The notes under the pieces: generated by a model
Told to the model about the DNA's origin: nothing
Database searches by the model: none
Seen by the model: only the letters and a program-made list of their open reading frames with translations
Shown: positions 8,717 through 18,322 of the stretch, one piece after another
How the letters are laid out: every line of letters starts with the position of its first letter
How positions within the stretch are numbered: the first letter of the stretch is position 1
DNA from: Singulisphaera sp. GP187
Lineage (GTDB): Bacteria; Planctomycetota; Planctomycetia; Isosphaerales; Isosphaeraceae
Assembly: GCF_900129635.1 (NCBI RefSeq)
Contig: NZ_FSRB01000002.1
Coordinates: forward strand, 1,268,727-1,332,726
Length of the DNA stretch: 64,000 bases
Direction of reading: 5' to 3'
Made by a program: the position numbers and the translations under genes

Positions 8717-10228
8717 TTGAAAGTTCTCGTCATCGGCAAAGGAGGGCGGGAGCACGCCCTCTGCTGGAAGCTGAAACAGTCACCCCGGGTCAAAACGGTC
8801 TTCTGCGCCCCGGGCAACGCAGGCACCGCGCTCGATGCGCAGAACGTCTCGATCGAGCCGGGCGACTTCCGGGCTCTGACCCAGTTCGTCAAGCGGGAAG
8901 GAGTGGGGCTGACCATCGTCGGCCCCGAGGAACCGCTCACGAACGGGATCGTCGACGCATTTCAGCGCGAAGGGCTGCGGATCTTCGGCCCGCGGCGCGA
9001 TGCCGCCGAGCTCGAAGGCAGCAAAGTCTTCGCCAAAGAGCTGATGCGCCAGGCCGGCATCCCGACCGCCGACTACCGGATCTTCCGCTCGGCCCCCGAT
9101 GCCGAGCTCTACGTGCTCTCCCGCGAGGTCTCACTCGTCGTCCGCTCCAAAGGGCGTTCGACGCTCCGGCATACCTTGCTCTGCCGGACCGCCGCCGAAA
9201 CCCTCGAGGCGATCGACCGGATCATGGATCCGCGCGAGCAGCTCGGGCCGGGGGTCCAGGTCGAGATCGAAGAACGCGGCGAGCGCCGCGTCTTCAACAA
9301 CGCGGCCGAAGCCCGCGACCACGTGCTCGGCCGCCCGCTCGGCCTGGTCCTGAAGGCCGATGGACTGGCCGCCGGCAAAGGCGTCTACGTCTGCGACAAC
9401 CTCCGGCAGGCCCTTGAAGCGATCGACCAGATCATGGTCCGGCGGATCTACGGCAAGGCCGGCGACCGGATGATCCTCGAGGAACGGCTCGACGGCCAGG
9501 AGACGAGCATTCTCGCCCTGACCGACGGCCGAACGATCATTCCGCTCGAATCGAGCCAGGATCACAAGCGGGCCTTCGACCACGACGAAGGGCCGAACAC
9601 GGGCGGCATGGGTGCCTACTCCCCCGCGCCGATCGTCACGCCCGAGCTCATGGAACAGGTTGAACGCGAAATCCTCGTTCCCGTGGTGCACGCCCTGAAG
9701 CGGGCGCGCCGGCCGTTTCGCGGGGTGATCTACGCCGGCCTGATGCTGACGAACCAAGGGCCCAAAGTCCTCGAATTCAACGTCCGGTTCGGTGACCCCG
9801 AATGTCAGGCCGTCCTCATGCGGCTCAAGAGCGACCTGTTCGAGGTCCTCGACGCCGTGGTCGACGAACGACTTGACACGATCAATCTCAAGTGGGATCC
9901 CCGCCCGGCCGTCACCGTCGTCATGGCCGCCGAGGGCTACCCCGGCCCCTACGAACGCGACCGAGTGATCAACAACCTTGAAGAAGCCGACCGCATGGCC
10001 GACGTCAAGGTGTTCCACGCCGGCACCAACCTCCGAACCGACCCGACCCTCGGTCGCGACGGTCGAATCGTCACCGACGGCGGCCGCGTCCTCGATGTCA
10101 CCGCGCTGGGCGCAACGCTCGCCGAAGCGCAGACCCGCGCCTATGAGGCGGTCCGGGCGATCCGCTACAACGGCGCTTGGTATCGCCGCGATATCGCGGA
10201 TAAAGCGATCAAGGCCTCCGGATCCTGA
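8717..10228 (+). CDS. purD: Phosphoribosylamine-glycine ligase with an internal insertion
   Basis: PurD joins glycine to phosphoribosylamine using ATP, the second step of purine synthesis. The start is a TTG at 8717 with a GAGG site before it. The N-domain MKVLVIGKGGREHALCWKL, ATP-grasp elements LKADGLAAGKGVYV and GPNTGGMGAYSP, and LEFNVRFGDPECQ are all present. The protein is 503 aa, against about 425 for typical PurD. The extra ~70-75 residues sit between IPTADYRIF and VLKADGLAAGKG (about residues 130-210). They contain TAAETLEAIDRIM, which resembles LRQALEAIDQIM just after the insertion and suggests a partial internal duplication. All catalytic motifs seem intact. Confidence 0.94.
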   Translation: MKVLVIGKGGREHALCWKLKQSPRVKTVFCAPGNAGTALDAQNVSIEPGDFRALTQFVKREGVGLTIVGPEEPLTNGIVDAFQREGLRIFGPRRDAAELEGSKVFAKELMRQAGIPTADYRIFRSAPDAELYVLSREVSLVVRSKGRSTLRHTLLCRTAAETLEAIDRIMDPREQLGPGVQVEIEERGERRVFNNAAEARDHVLGRPLGLVLKADGLAAGKGVYVCDNLRQALEAIDQIMVRRIYGKAGDRMILEERLDGQETSILALTDGRTIIPLESSQDHKRAFDHDEGPNTGGMGAYSPAPIVTPELMEQVEREILVPVVHALKRARRPFRGVIYAGLMLTNQGPKVLEFNVRFGDPECQAVLMRLKSDLFEVLDAVVDERLDTINLKWDPRPAVTVVMAAEGYPGPYERDRVINNLEEADRMADVKVFHAGTNLRTDPTLGRDGRIVTDGGRVLDVTALGATLAEAQTRAYEAVRAIRYNGAWYRRDIADKAIKASGS

Positions 10229-10259
10229 ACGCCCGATCCCGGCCGATGTTGACAAAAAA

Positions 10260-10297
10260 CGACGCTCGGAGCCATTCCCCAATGGCTCCGAGCGTCG
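10260..10297 (-). terminator. Intrinsic terminator of the LEPR-XLL gene, possibly bidirectional
   Basis: A perfect 17-bp stem (10260-10276 with 10281-10297) has a CCCC loop. On the minus strand it is followed by TTTTTT, the classical form, which fits the end of the minus-strand gene at 10406. It also lies 31 bases after the purD stop and may serve both genes. Confidence 0.75.
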
Positions 10298-10405
10298 GTT
10301 CCTGCCCACTCCGCGCATCGCGGTCTCACCCAACCCCGCTCGCATACATACTGCACGCTTGCTTGTTTGCATGGAGTGTGCGAGACTCATGGGGACGGAT
10401 TGATA

Positions 10406-12109
10406 TCAAGATCGACCCGGCCCTTGAGGGGTTCGCGCCCCGACTCGGTTCGGTCTGATCTTGGCGGCGGTGCCTTTGGCGACGGCTAGGGCCGGATGAT
10501 GGAAACCAGGGACGAACGAATAGGTCTGCTTGCCGGTATAGGGAGCCTCGGGGACGTTGGGCGGGATGACCGGGCCCTTCTGAAGGTCGACGTGATTGGC
10601 GTAGAACGCGGTCGTCGGCTTGTCGGGGGTCGCAGTCGAGTTGTCGATCTTGCCTTCGACCTTCGCTTTGATATCCCCGACCGGGAGCACCAGATTCCGG
10701 CTCGTGCCGAAGGTTGGGACCGTGGTCCCGCCTTTCTGCGTGACGAACTCGGGCTGGACCGACGCGGCGAAGACCGAGTTGGTGACGTCACCCGCGACCA
10801 GGACACTCATACCGCCAGCGTTCTGGGCGTTCTGCGGCACGGGGGGAGCCGCGGGTTGGGGTGTGGGGCTAAACGCACTGACCGAGGCCTGCCCCGACAC
10901 GGTGTTGATGATCGTCGAGAAGTTCTGCACATAGCCCGACAGAACGTTGGTATTCACCACGTCGCCGCCGAACGTCGCCTTGCTGATCGTGCGGTCGACA
11001 TAGACGTTCGAGTTCAGGGCACCTCGATTGGCCGTCAGGGTGTTGACCACATGGGACAGGATGTCGACCGTGTCCATCCCGCGCCCGAAGACGAGGTTGC
11101 GGGCTCCGTTGGGAGCGACGACGAGTACGTTGTTCGTCTCTCCCCCAACCGAGAAGTTCGTCAACTTCGCTTGGCCGGTGCCGGTGGCGTCGAAAACGAG
11201 TGTCGAGAAGTTCGTGGCGTTGCCACCCACGCGAACGTTTCCAATTTGCCCGGTCAGTCCCCCTTGGATCCGGCCGTCGGCCAGGAACGGAGCCACCCCC
11301 GACGTTCCGGAGACGACCCAGGTCCCGCCATATCCCGTGGCATTGGCATTCTGGTTGACGAACTGGCCCGGGGGAGTGTCGGTGTTCCCGATGATCTCGT
11401 TGGCCTGGAACAGGGAGAGGCGTCCCGAGACGTCGAACTCGACCGCATGCTGAATGGTCGTCGGCGTCGTCGAGGTTCCGGAGGCGGGAACCTGCTGTGC
11501 GCTACTGATCGACTTATCGATGATGATCCGGGTGCCGCCAAACTGCGGCAGGCCAAGGACGACCTTGGCGATATCGCTCTGCGCGGTCGACGCCGGGGGA
11601 TTGACCTGACCGACCGTCGTGTCCACCCCGCCGAACTGCAGGGTGTTCACTCCGTCAGGGATCGAGATGGTGACCGGGGCCGGCGTGCCTGTGCTGCCGC
11701 TGGGCGTCGTGTTCGCGAGCCAGAAGTCGGGGATGGCGATCGAGAGCGGGCCGTTGCCCCCGGACAGTTGCTGCGACTTGCTGGGGAGTTCATCCAGTTG
11801 CTGGAAGAAGACCTTGCCGTCACCGTTGGCCCCCTTGGTGACCTGGCCGACCAACCGGCTCTTCTGGGGGTCGAGACCGCCAATCGTGATCGATTTGATT
11901 TGGGTCTGCGAATTCAGCGGAGCGGGCGTCCCATCCGCGCCATTTTGTTTGGTGACGACAAGTGATCCGGGGCCGATCAGTTGCAGGACCCACTGATCAC
12001 CGTCGATATCAGTCCCCGAAACCACGCCGGAAAGGAGTTGCCGATCTTCCAAATTCTCCGCCAGCGGGCGCAGAGCACGGTTCCGTGTGGTGGGCTTCCT
12101 TGTCGACAT
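10406..12109 (-). CDS. Large secreted surface protein with LEPR-XLL type N-terminus
   Basis: The 567-aa product from the ATG at 12109 (MSTRKPTTRNRALRPL) carries LENLEDRQLLSG-like sequence at residues ~16-28. This is the planctomycete LEPR-XLL motif that marks large exported proteins. The rest is rich in Gly, Thr, Asn, Val and Ser with no catalytic motif. It looks like beta-strand material (repeated patterns such as VGGNATNFSTLVFDATG). The tail is basic. An open extension to 12202 is not supported. Function unknown; probably an extracellular or cell-surface structural protein. It stands alone with its own terminator. Confidence 0.72.
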   Translation of the reverse strand: MSTRKPTTRNRALRPLAENLEDRQLLSGVVSGTDIDGDQWVLQLIGPGSLVVTKQNGADGTPAPLNSQTQIKSITIGGLDPQKSRLVGQVTKGANGDGKVFFQQLDELPSKSQQLSGGNGPLSIAIPDFWLANTTPSGSTGTPAPVTISIPDGVNTLQFGGVDTTVGQVNPPASTAQSDIAKVVLGLPQFGGTRIIIDKSISSAQQVPASGTSTTPTTIQHAVEFDVSGRLSLFQANEIIGNTDTPPGQFVNQNANATGYGGTWVVSGTSGVAPFLADGRIQGGLTGQIGNVRVGGNATNFSTLVFDATGTGQAKLTNFSVGGETNNVLVVAPNGARNLVFGRGMDTVDILSHVVNTLTANRGALNSNVYVDRTISKATFGGDVVNTNVLSGYVQNFSTIINTVSGQASVSAFSPTPQPAAPPVPQNAQNAGGMSVLVAGDVTNSVFAASVQPEFVTQKGGTTVPTFGTSRNLVLPVGDIKAKVEGKIDNSTATPDKPTTAFYANHVDLQKGPVIPPNVPEAPYTGKQTYSFVPGFHHPALAVAKGTAAKIRPNRVGARTPQGPGRS

Positions 12110-12416
12110 AGACCAGACTCCCAAAACGCAAAGAGGCAAACCGGCTCGAGTCACCGGCAGGGAGACACGCGACCTGACGCGTCCTCGCCCGTGCCATGGC
12201 AATTCATGTGGCCTTTCTCGATAATCGACGCCCCCCGCCGCGTACTTGAGAAAATCCGCAAAATCCTTTCAATCCCGACAATCACTACGCGCTCTCTTGC
12301 TCGTAAGAATCTTACGCCGCTCCGAGGCAGTCGCCCCGGTGGCGCTTCCTCATTATTAGTTTTGTGCGAGGCCGCTGACCCTCGGGCCGGTGAAACCTCA
12401 CCGAGAGATTCGCACC
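12110..12416. other. Divergent intergenic region
   Basis: This 307-bp stretch separates the surface-protein gene from the HTH gene and should hold promoters for both. I could not pick out a convincing promoter, RNA or repeat. Confidence 0.4.
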
Positions 12417-12827
12417 ATGAAGCGTTCGTCAAGCAGTCGACGACGTCCGGGCATCCACATCACCCTGGGCCGCGCGGCCAGACTCCACCGCCTTGTCAGG
12501 TTCCTGGCCGTCACCCCCCGAAGTCGCGAGACCATCCTCGGCGATCTCCAGATCGGGCTCCGCACCTTCTATCGCGAGCTCGAGTTACTCAAACGCTGTG
12601 GCGTGAAAGTTCTTCAGAAGGATAAGGCCTATCAACTCCTCGCGACCGCCGAAGACGCGGAGGGCCGACTGCCATTCCCCGACCCCCAGCTCAGTTTTGC
12701 CGAAATGGCCGAACTGTCCCGCGGCCCGGGCGAGGCCGCCCGCCGATTGGCCGAACTCCTGGCAAGCGTGATCAACAGTCCCGCGCCGGCCCCCAAGCGA
12801 AACCGAAAGTCCGGCACGTCGCGCTGA
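12417..12827 (+). CDS. Small HTH protein resembling the DNA-binding part of YafY/WYL regulators
   Basis: The 136-aa protein starts with a basic tail. A winged-helix-like region follows (ARLHRLVRFLAVTPRSRETILGDLQIGLRTFYRELELLKRCGVKV). Its pattern 'RTFYRELELL' is like the recognition helix of HTH_11/DeoR-type regulators such as the YafY-WYL family. The WYL effector domain is missing. The C-terminus is short and basic. A GTG at 12390 is an alternative start. It precedes the DUF1559 and chelatase genes on the same strand and could regulate them, but nothing in the sequence proves that. Confidence 0.6.
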   Translation: MKRSSSSRRRPGIHITLGRAARLHRLVRFLAVTPRSRETILGDLQIGLRTFYRELELLKRCGVKVLQKDKAYQLLATAEDAEGRLPFPDPQLSFAEMAELSRGPGEAARRLAELLASVINSPAPAPKRNRKSGTSR

Positions 12828-13219
12828 GTCCCCACGACGGCCCGGCCGAATCCGCGGCCGGCTCGCCCGGGCCGCGCCCCTCACAACCCAGATCACCGAA
12901 ACCACCCTTCTTCCCCACAACCGTTCCAAGCCGCCGCCGTTCCTCGTTGGTTCTTTGAACCGCGACGGCTTCCCCCTCTCCCGTGTCCCAGGTCGCTCGT
13001 GCCTCGCGGACAAAAAACCGCCGCGAGGGGTGAAATGCTCGCCGTTGGACCGAGGCCCAATCGCAGCTAAGATCACCGATAAGTTTTGTGCTGCCTGGAG
13101 TTAGCTCAGGCCGTCAGGTTCGGCGCATGAAATGCCTAAGACGACTCGGCTCGCCGTCGATCCGGCCCATCCGACCCCCCAAGGGTCGACGTTGAGGGTC
13201 AGACCCGAGAGAAACGCCG
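12828..13219. other. Intergenic, 392 bp
   Basis: It holds a short GC-rich hairpin (CCGGCCG 12842-12848 with CGGCCGG 12855-12861) right after the HTH gene, which could be a weak terminator. Otherwise I see only the expected leader of the next gene. I looked for a cobalamin riboswitch because of the downstream CobN-like gene and found no B12-box-like sequence. Confidence 0.45.
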
Positions 13220-14158
13220 ATGAGACGTCCCGGATTCACCTTGATCGAGCTGTTGGTCGTCATCGCAATCATTGCGGTCCTGATCGCCTTGCTCTTGCCC
13301 GCGGTTCAGGCGGCCCGCGAAGCGGCGCGGCGGATGCAATGTACGAACAACCTCAAGCAAATCGGCCTGGCCATGCACAATTACGAGGGGATTCATCTTG
13401 TCCTCCCCTCCGCCCGAACCAACTCGCCTCACTACTGGTCGTCGCTGGCGCAGATCCTTCCTCACCTGGAGGGAGGAGCCCTGTACAACGCGATCAATTT
13501 CGACCACTCCACCGCTCCGAACGCGCGCAACAACTTCGACATGGCGAACACCACCGCCATCGCCTTCATGATCCCGTCCTACGCCTGTCCGAGCGATCCC
13601 AAGGCCGACCGTGTCACTCCCGACCTGGGCCCGACCAATTATTTCGCCGTCGCCGGCACCGGCCTGATGTCCAACGGCAACGGGAACGGCCTGATGTTCG
13701 ACGGCTCGCGCGTCCGGTTCGCCGACATCACCGACGGCCTCTCGAACACCTCGGCATTCGTTGAGTCGATCAAGGGGAGCGGAATCGACGCCACCGCGCC
13801 AGCGACATTCGACCTACGGGCGCATTACAAAGGGGGAGGAGGTTACAGTTCCACCTTCACCGAAGAGGCCTGCGACGCGATCCCGGCCTATAGCGGCACT
13901 CGCGGCAGCCGTTGGTTTCACGGAAGCATGTCGGGGGGCTCCACGCTCAATCACTACTGGCCCCCGAACCACAAGAAAGCCGACTGCGCCGGTGACACCA
14001 ACGGCCTGCTCAGCTCCCGGAGCTATCATTCCGGCGGAGTCAACGTCCTCTTCGCGGACGGCCACATCCAATTCCTCAAAGACAGCGTCGCCCTGACGAG
14101 TTGGCGGGCACTCGCCACCCGCGGCGGCGGAGAAGTGATCGGCAGCGATCAGTTCTAG
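13220..14158 (+). CDS. DUF1559 family protein with type IV pilin-like N-terminus
   Basis: The 312-aa protein begins [20 protein letters not shown], a prepilin peptidase site (G-F with E at +5) fused to a long hydrophobic helix. The conserved [18 protein letters not shown] stretch follows. Mid-region features are YACPSDPKA and [14 protein letters not shown]. The end [18 protein letters not shown]...[11 protein letters not shown] is the planctomycete H-x9-DG signature. The members are abundant in planctomycetes and of unknown role. It is expected to be exported and inner-membrane anchored by its N-terminal helix. It lies 177 bp upstream of the CobN-like gene in the same direction. Confidence 0.9.
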   Translation: MRRPGFTLIELLVVIAIIAVLIALLLPAVQAAREAARRMQCTNNLKQIGLAMHNYEGIHLVLPSARTNSPHYWSSLAQILPHLEGGALYNAINFDHSTAPNARNNFDMANTTAIAFMIPSYACPSDPKADRVTPDLGPTNYFAVAGTGLMSNGNGNGLMFDGSRVRFADITDGLSNTSAFVESIKGSGIDATAPATFDLRAHYKGGGGYSSTFTEEACDAIPAYSGTRGSRWFHGSMSGGSTLNHYWPPNHKKADCAGDTNGLLSSRSYHSGGVNVLFADGHIQFLKDSVALTSWRALATRGGGEVIGSDQF

Positions 14159-14180
14159 TAAGAACATGCGTGATTTTGTG

Positions 14181-14198
14181 GGGTGGGCACGGCCCACC
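14181..14198. repeat. Dispersed palindromic repeat GGGTGGGCACGGCCCACC
   Basis: This 18-base unit recurs between genes across the window, in both orientations and with small variants. The copy here lies in the leader between the DUF1559 gene and the chelatase gene. Confidence 0.75.
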
Positions 14199-14335
14199 AT
14201 CAGAATCACCGCGGAGCAGGCCCCCCCTTTTCACCCGAAATCCACTCGAGTCTTCACGCCAATCTTCATTCCCATTGCAACCGATCCCGCAACGGCAGCA
14301 CGAGACAACATGCACGTTCACACCAGGATTCACTC

Positions 14336-17300
14336 ATGATAACACGTTCTCTCGGGATCCTGATTGGCCTCCTCATGGTCCTTGGTGAGGCCCCGGCGTG
14401 GTCTCAGTTCCCCCAGGATGCGCCCCGGATCGCCTTCATCGGCTTGCACGGCGGAGTCTTCGAGACGCTCGAAAGCTTTGCCAAAGGGCTGAACCTGCGT
14501 GTGGAGTACATCTCCGACGATCAGATCGCCCAAAAGGCGAGCGACCTCTCTGTCTACCGCCTGGTCTTCATCCAGCACACGCGAGAAGAGGATCAGGACG
14601 CCTACCGCGACCAGTTCCTCGCGGCCAAGCGTGCCAATCCCGCAACGCGGATCTTCGCCGTGGGGCGTGAAGGGAGCGCGGCGGTCGCCTTCCTCAAAGA
14701 CCGAGGGGACGCCAATCCGGTCGAGACTGACCCGGAAGTCTCGAAGTATTTTCCCCGATCCCGCGAAAACCTCCGCCGGTTCCTGATCTACGTTTCGATC
14801 AAGTATCTCGGCCAGGCCGGGGAAATCCTTCCTCCCGCCGAGTCCGACGAAACGGCGACCGGCCCCTATCATCCCGACCACGACGGGCGATTCGAATCCG
14901 TTCCCGCGTTCCTGGCCTGGTCGTCCACCAAGGGACGCGAACCAGGCCGGCTCCCGCGCGCGGCGATCATGGTTCACACCGCCCACCTCGACTATCAGCA
15001 GCCCCGGGTGGTGGACGCCCTGATCCGTTCGTTGGAGGCGAAGGGGGTCCTCGCGGCCGGTTTCACCGACGGCGGCCCCCAGGCCGCTGACACCAAGCCG
15101 GTCGACACGTTCAAACCCGACGTCATCATTCACACCTGCCACAGCGGTGAGACCGTCGAAGAACGGACCAGGCTCGACGCCCCTCACATGCATTCCCTCT
15201 TCTTTCGACGGAACTCGATCGACTTCTGGCAGCACAACCTCGGGGGGTTCACCCAGGGCGACGCCGCCTTTCAGGTGATCGGTCAGGAACACCTCGGCGC
15301 GATCGAACCCCTGATCGGCGCGGGGACCGTCCACGGCGGTGGGAGTGCCGAATCGTTCACGCCGATTCCCGAGCGGATTGAACACATCGTTAAGCGGGCC
15401 TTGTCATGGATCGCGCTCCGCAAGACACCTCACGCCGAGAAACGAATCGCGTTCGTTTACTACGACCGCGAAGCCGGCCAGAACGAGCTGATGCGCGGCA
15501 GCGCCACCGGCATGCACCTCCATGCGCCCAAGAGCATGGTCAAAGTCCTCAAGTCGCTGAAGGCCGACGGTTACTCCCTGAATGCCGTCCCGAACCATGA
15601 GAATGAGTTGATCGACTGGCTCAAGGAGCGGGGACGGCAATACGGCATGTGGAACCAGAATGATTTGAACCGCCTGGCCACGAGCGGTCAGGCGGTCCTG
15701 CTTCCCGTCGCAACCTACCTCGAGTGGCTCAACACACGCGTTCCCGAAGCGGTCCGCGGCGAGGTCGCCAAGCACTGGGGGCCTGCCCCCGGCAACGCAA
15801 TGGTCTGGAAGAATGACCAGGGCCAAAGCTTCATCGTCATCCCGCGAATCGACCTGGGCAACATCATCCTCCTGCCCCAGCCGTTGCGCGGCGAGGGTCA
15901 GGATCCGAGCTTGCTTCACCAAGGTTTGACGCCCCCGCCTCACAACTACATCGCCACCTATTTCTGGCTTCAAGAATCGTTCAAGGCTCACGTATTGGTC
16001 CACTTCGGCACGCATGGCTCGGAGTTTTTCCTGCCGGCTAACCCAGTCGGGCTCTCCGACCGCGACTGGCCGGACATCCTCATGGGTTCGACACCGAACA
16101 TCAACCCCTGGATCATCGACAACGTCGGCGAGGTCGCCCCCGTCAAACGGCGGGCCTATGCAGTGACGCTCGGGCACCTGACGCCGCCAATCGTCACCGC
16201 GGGCCTCTCCGACGACCTGCTCAATCTCCATAGTTTGATCGACAAATGGGACAGCCTCGAAGCCGGTGCGCTCCGCGAAGGGTTCCGCCGCCAAATCACG
16301 TCCGACGTCGTCCGGCTCCACCTGGCAAAGGAGGCGGGACTGGCCGAGGAACCACGATCGCCGCTCACGCCCGAGCAGATCCACCAAGTCGTCGAGTACC
16401 TCCACGACATCGAAGGCGAGACAACCCCGATCAGCCTCCACGTTCTGGGCGAGCCGCCCCGCGACGATCTGATGGTTCCGTTCCTCACGACAATCCTCAA
16501 GAGGAAATTCCTCGAGGCGCTCGGCCAGGTCGTGCCCGTCCCTCCGGAGGAGACCCGCCTCCCTGGTGATCGCGTTCTCTACCTCCGCCACAAGGCGGAA
16601 GAAGCCGTCGAACTGGTCGTCAGACGTGACCTCAGTCCGATGGACGCCGTCACGGCCATCGGCGGCAAGTCAGGCGCAAACCTACCGCCCGAGGTTCAGA
16701 AAGGGCTCGTGCTCGCGATCGACCTGAATCGCCGGTTCGCCAAGACAACCGACGAGATCGACAACCTCCTGGCCGCCTTCGACGGCCGCTTCATTCCGCC
16801 CGGCCCGGTCAACAGCCCGATCCGCAACCCAGGCGCCGTGCCAACGGGTCGAAATCTCTACATGCTCAATCCCGAGGAGATCCCGACCAGACCGTCATGG
16901 GAACTCGCCAAGAAGCTGGTGGATCAGCTCCTCGAGCGCTCGCTCAAGGAGAAGGGGCACTGCCCGGCGAAGATCGCGTTCGACCTCCGGCCACACGCCA
17001 CGTTTCGTGACTACGGCGTGATGGAGGCTCAAATTCTCTATTGCCTGGGCGTCGAGCCCGTCTGGGACGAACGCGACCTGGTCAACGACGTGCGGGTCAT
17101 CCCCTCCGAAATCCTCAAGCGGCCGCGCGTCGACGTCTTCATCGCCCCGGGCGGCCTGTACGCGCTGAATCTGCCCGGCCGGCTCGAGCTGATCGATAAG
17201 GCGATCCGGCTGGTCGCCGAACTGGCCGAGAACGACAACGTCGTCCGGATCAATTCCGAGCGGGTTCGCGAGGAGTTGACGGCGAAGGGTCTTGAAGCAG

Positions 17301-18322
17301 GCCGGGCGTTGGCGTTGTCCCGGGCCCGGATTTTCGGCGTCGCGCCGGGGGAGTATGGGTCGCCCGGCAACTTCGCGTACATCCAGCAATCGGGGTCGTG
17401 GACCACCCGCGACGAGGTGATCGCCCACTACCTGTCGCAGGCCAAGAACGTGTACACCAAGGGCCATTGGGGCGAACCCGCGCCGGAAGCGTATGACCGC
17501 CAGATCCAGGGGACCGACACCGTCTTGCGAAGCTGGTCCGACCACATGACCGGGCCGCTGGCCAATAAGTACATGTGGCTCCACGGCGGCCAGCTCGCGA
17601 TGGCCGTCGAGCACCTGACGGGGAAGGCGCCCGAGTTCCTGCTCTCCGACGTCCGCGACTTCGATCGGGCCGGCGTCATCCGCGCGGAGGATGCGCTCGC
17701 CCGTGAGTTTCGCGTGCGACTCTTCAACCGCAAATGGATCGAAGGGATGATGAAAGAAGGATACGCCGGGGCCGACCAGGTCGCCGACATGGTCTCGAAC
17801 AGCATGGGGTGGGAGGTCGTCCGCGAGGGGAGCATTCCGCGGCAGACCTGGGAGGAGATTGATGCCATCTTTATGAAAGATAAACTCGGGTTGTCGATCG
17901 GACAATGGTTCGAGTCGGAGAACCCATTCGCGTTCCAGGAGTTGTCCGCGACGATGCTCGAGTCGATCCGCAAAGGCTACTGGAAGGCGGATGCCGCGAC
18001 GACGCGACGGTTGGTGGAAGCCTACGCCCGCTCCGTCGTACGGCACGGCGACAACGGTGGCTTTCGGAGCGGAGGGAACGGACCGCTCCGGCAATACGTC
18101 GAACGAACCCTGACCAACACCGGAGTCGCGGAACTGGCGGGGCTCGGAAACCAGTACCATGCACGGTTCGACGGGTCCGCCCCCCCGTTGCGCCCGTCGC
18201 CGGCTTGGTTCCGGCCCCCGGTCCCGGTCCCGGCCCCGCGCCCGTCGCTTCCACGGCCCTGGGATCCACTCCGCCGCCGCAGTCGTCCCCCAGCCAGGGC
18301 CAAGCGAACGGTTCGGAGGTGA
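14336..18322 (+). CDS. Exported CobN-like (HmuS-type) chelatase, zero-frame part
   Basis: The protein belongs to the CobN/BchH large chelatase family, which inserts or removes metals from tetrapyrroles. A signal peptide (MITRSLGILIGLLMVLGEAPAWS-Q, cut near residue 23) shows export; true CobN is cytoplasmic. The family core appears near residue 558 as HFGTHGSEFFLPANPVGLSD, followed by WIIDNVGEVAPVKRRAYAVTLGHLTPP in two blocks. The 'GTHGSEFF' form is closer to the Hmu-type than to cobaltochelatase CobN (GKHGNLEWLPGK). The start at 14336 follows AGGA; the frame is open back to 14183. The zero frame ends at 18322 in a Pro/Arg-rich tail that looks like out-of-frame sequence. The expected anchor lies in the -1 frame to 18555. 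Downstream are an ExbB/TolQ-like gene and a DUF2149 gene. Confidence 0.85.
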   Translation: MITRSLGILIGLLMVLGEAPAWSQFPQDAPRIAFIGLHGGVFETLESFAKGLNLRVEYISDDQIAQKASDLSVYRLVFIQHTREEDQDAYRDQFLAAKRANPATRIFAVGREGSAAVAFLKDRGDANPVETDPEVSKYFPRSRENLRRFLIYVSIKYLGQAGEILPPAESDETATGPYHPDHDGRFESVPAFLAWSSTKGREPGRLPRAAIMVHTAHLDYQQPRVVDALIRSLEAKGVLAAGFTDGGPQAADTKPVDTFKPDVIIHTCHSGETVEERTRLDAPHMHSLFFRRNSIDFWQHNLGGFTQGDAAFQVIGQEHLGAIEPLIGAGTVHGGGSAESFTPIPERIEHIVKRALSWIALRKTPHAEKRIAFVYYDREAGQNELMRGSATGMHLHAPKSMVKVLKSLKADGYSLNAVPNHENELIDWLKERGRQYGMWNQNDLNRLATSGQAVLLPVATYLEWLNTRVPEAVRGEVAKHWGPAPGNAMVWKNDQGQSFIVIPRIDLGNIILLPQPLRGEGQDPSLLHQGLTPPPHNYIATYFWLQESFKAHVLVHFGTHGSEFFLPANPVGLSDRDWPDILMGSTPNINPWIIDNVGEVAPVKRRAYAVTLGHLTPPIVTAGLSDDLLNLHSLIDKWDSLEAGALREGFRRQITSDVVRLHLAKEAGLAEEPRSPLTPEQIHQVVEYLHDIEGETTPISLHVLGEPPRDDLMVPFLTTILKRKFLEALGQVVPVPPEETRLPGDRVLYLRHKAEEAVELVVRRDLSPMDAVTAIGGKSGANLPPEVQKGLVLAIDLNRRFAKTTDEIDNLLAAFDGRFIPPGPVNSPIRNPGAVPTGRNLYMLNPEEIPTRPSWELAKKLVDQLLERSLKEKGHCPAKIAFDLRPHATFRDYGVMEAQILYCLGVEPVWDERDLVNDVRVIPSEILKRPRVDVFIAPGGLYALNLPGRLELIDKAIRLVAELAENDNVVRINSERVREELTAKGLEAGRALALSRARIFGVAPGEYGSPGNFAYIQQSGSWTTRDEVIAHYLSQAKNVYTKGHWGEPAPEAYDRQIQGTDTVLRSWSDHMTGPLANKYMWLHGGQLAMAVEHLTGKAPEFLLSDVRDFDRAGVIRAEDALAREFRVRLFNRKWIEGMMKEGYAGADQVADMVSNSMGWEVVREGSIPRQTWEEIDAIFMKDKLGLSIGQWFESENPFAFQELSATMLESIRKGYWKADAATTRRLVEAYARSVVRHGDNGGFRSGGNGPLRQYVERTLTNTGVAELAGLGNQYHARFDGSAPPLRPSPAWFRPPVPVPAPRPSLPRPWDPLRRRSRPPARAKRTVRR

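Noticed and set aside
9131-10390. Long minus-strand open frame (419 codons) across purD
   Set aside because: It is antisense to a well-conserved enzyme and its translation lacks domains; GC-rich codon use opens the opposite strand.
12828-13219. Cobalamin riboswitch upstream of the CobN-like operon
   Set aside because: No B12-box-like sequence or matching stems found; the chelatase also looks like the Hmu type rather than a cobalamin enzyme.
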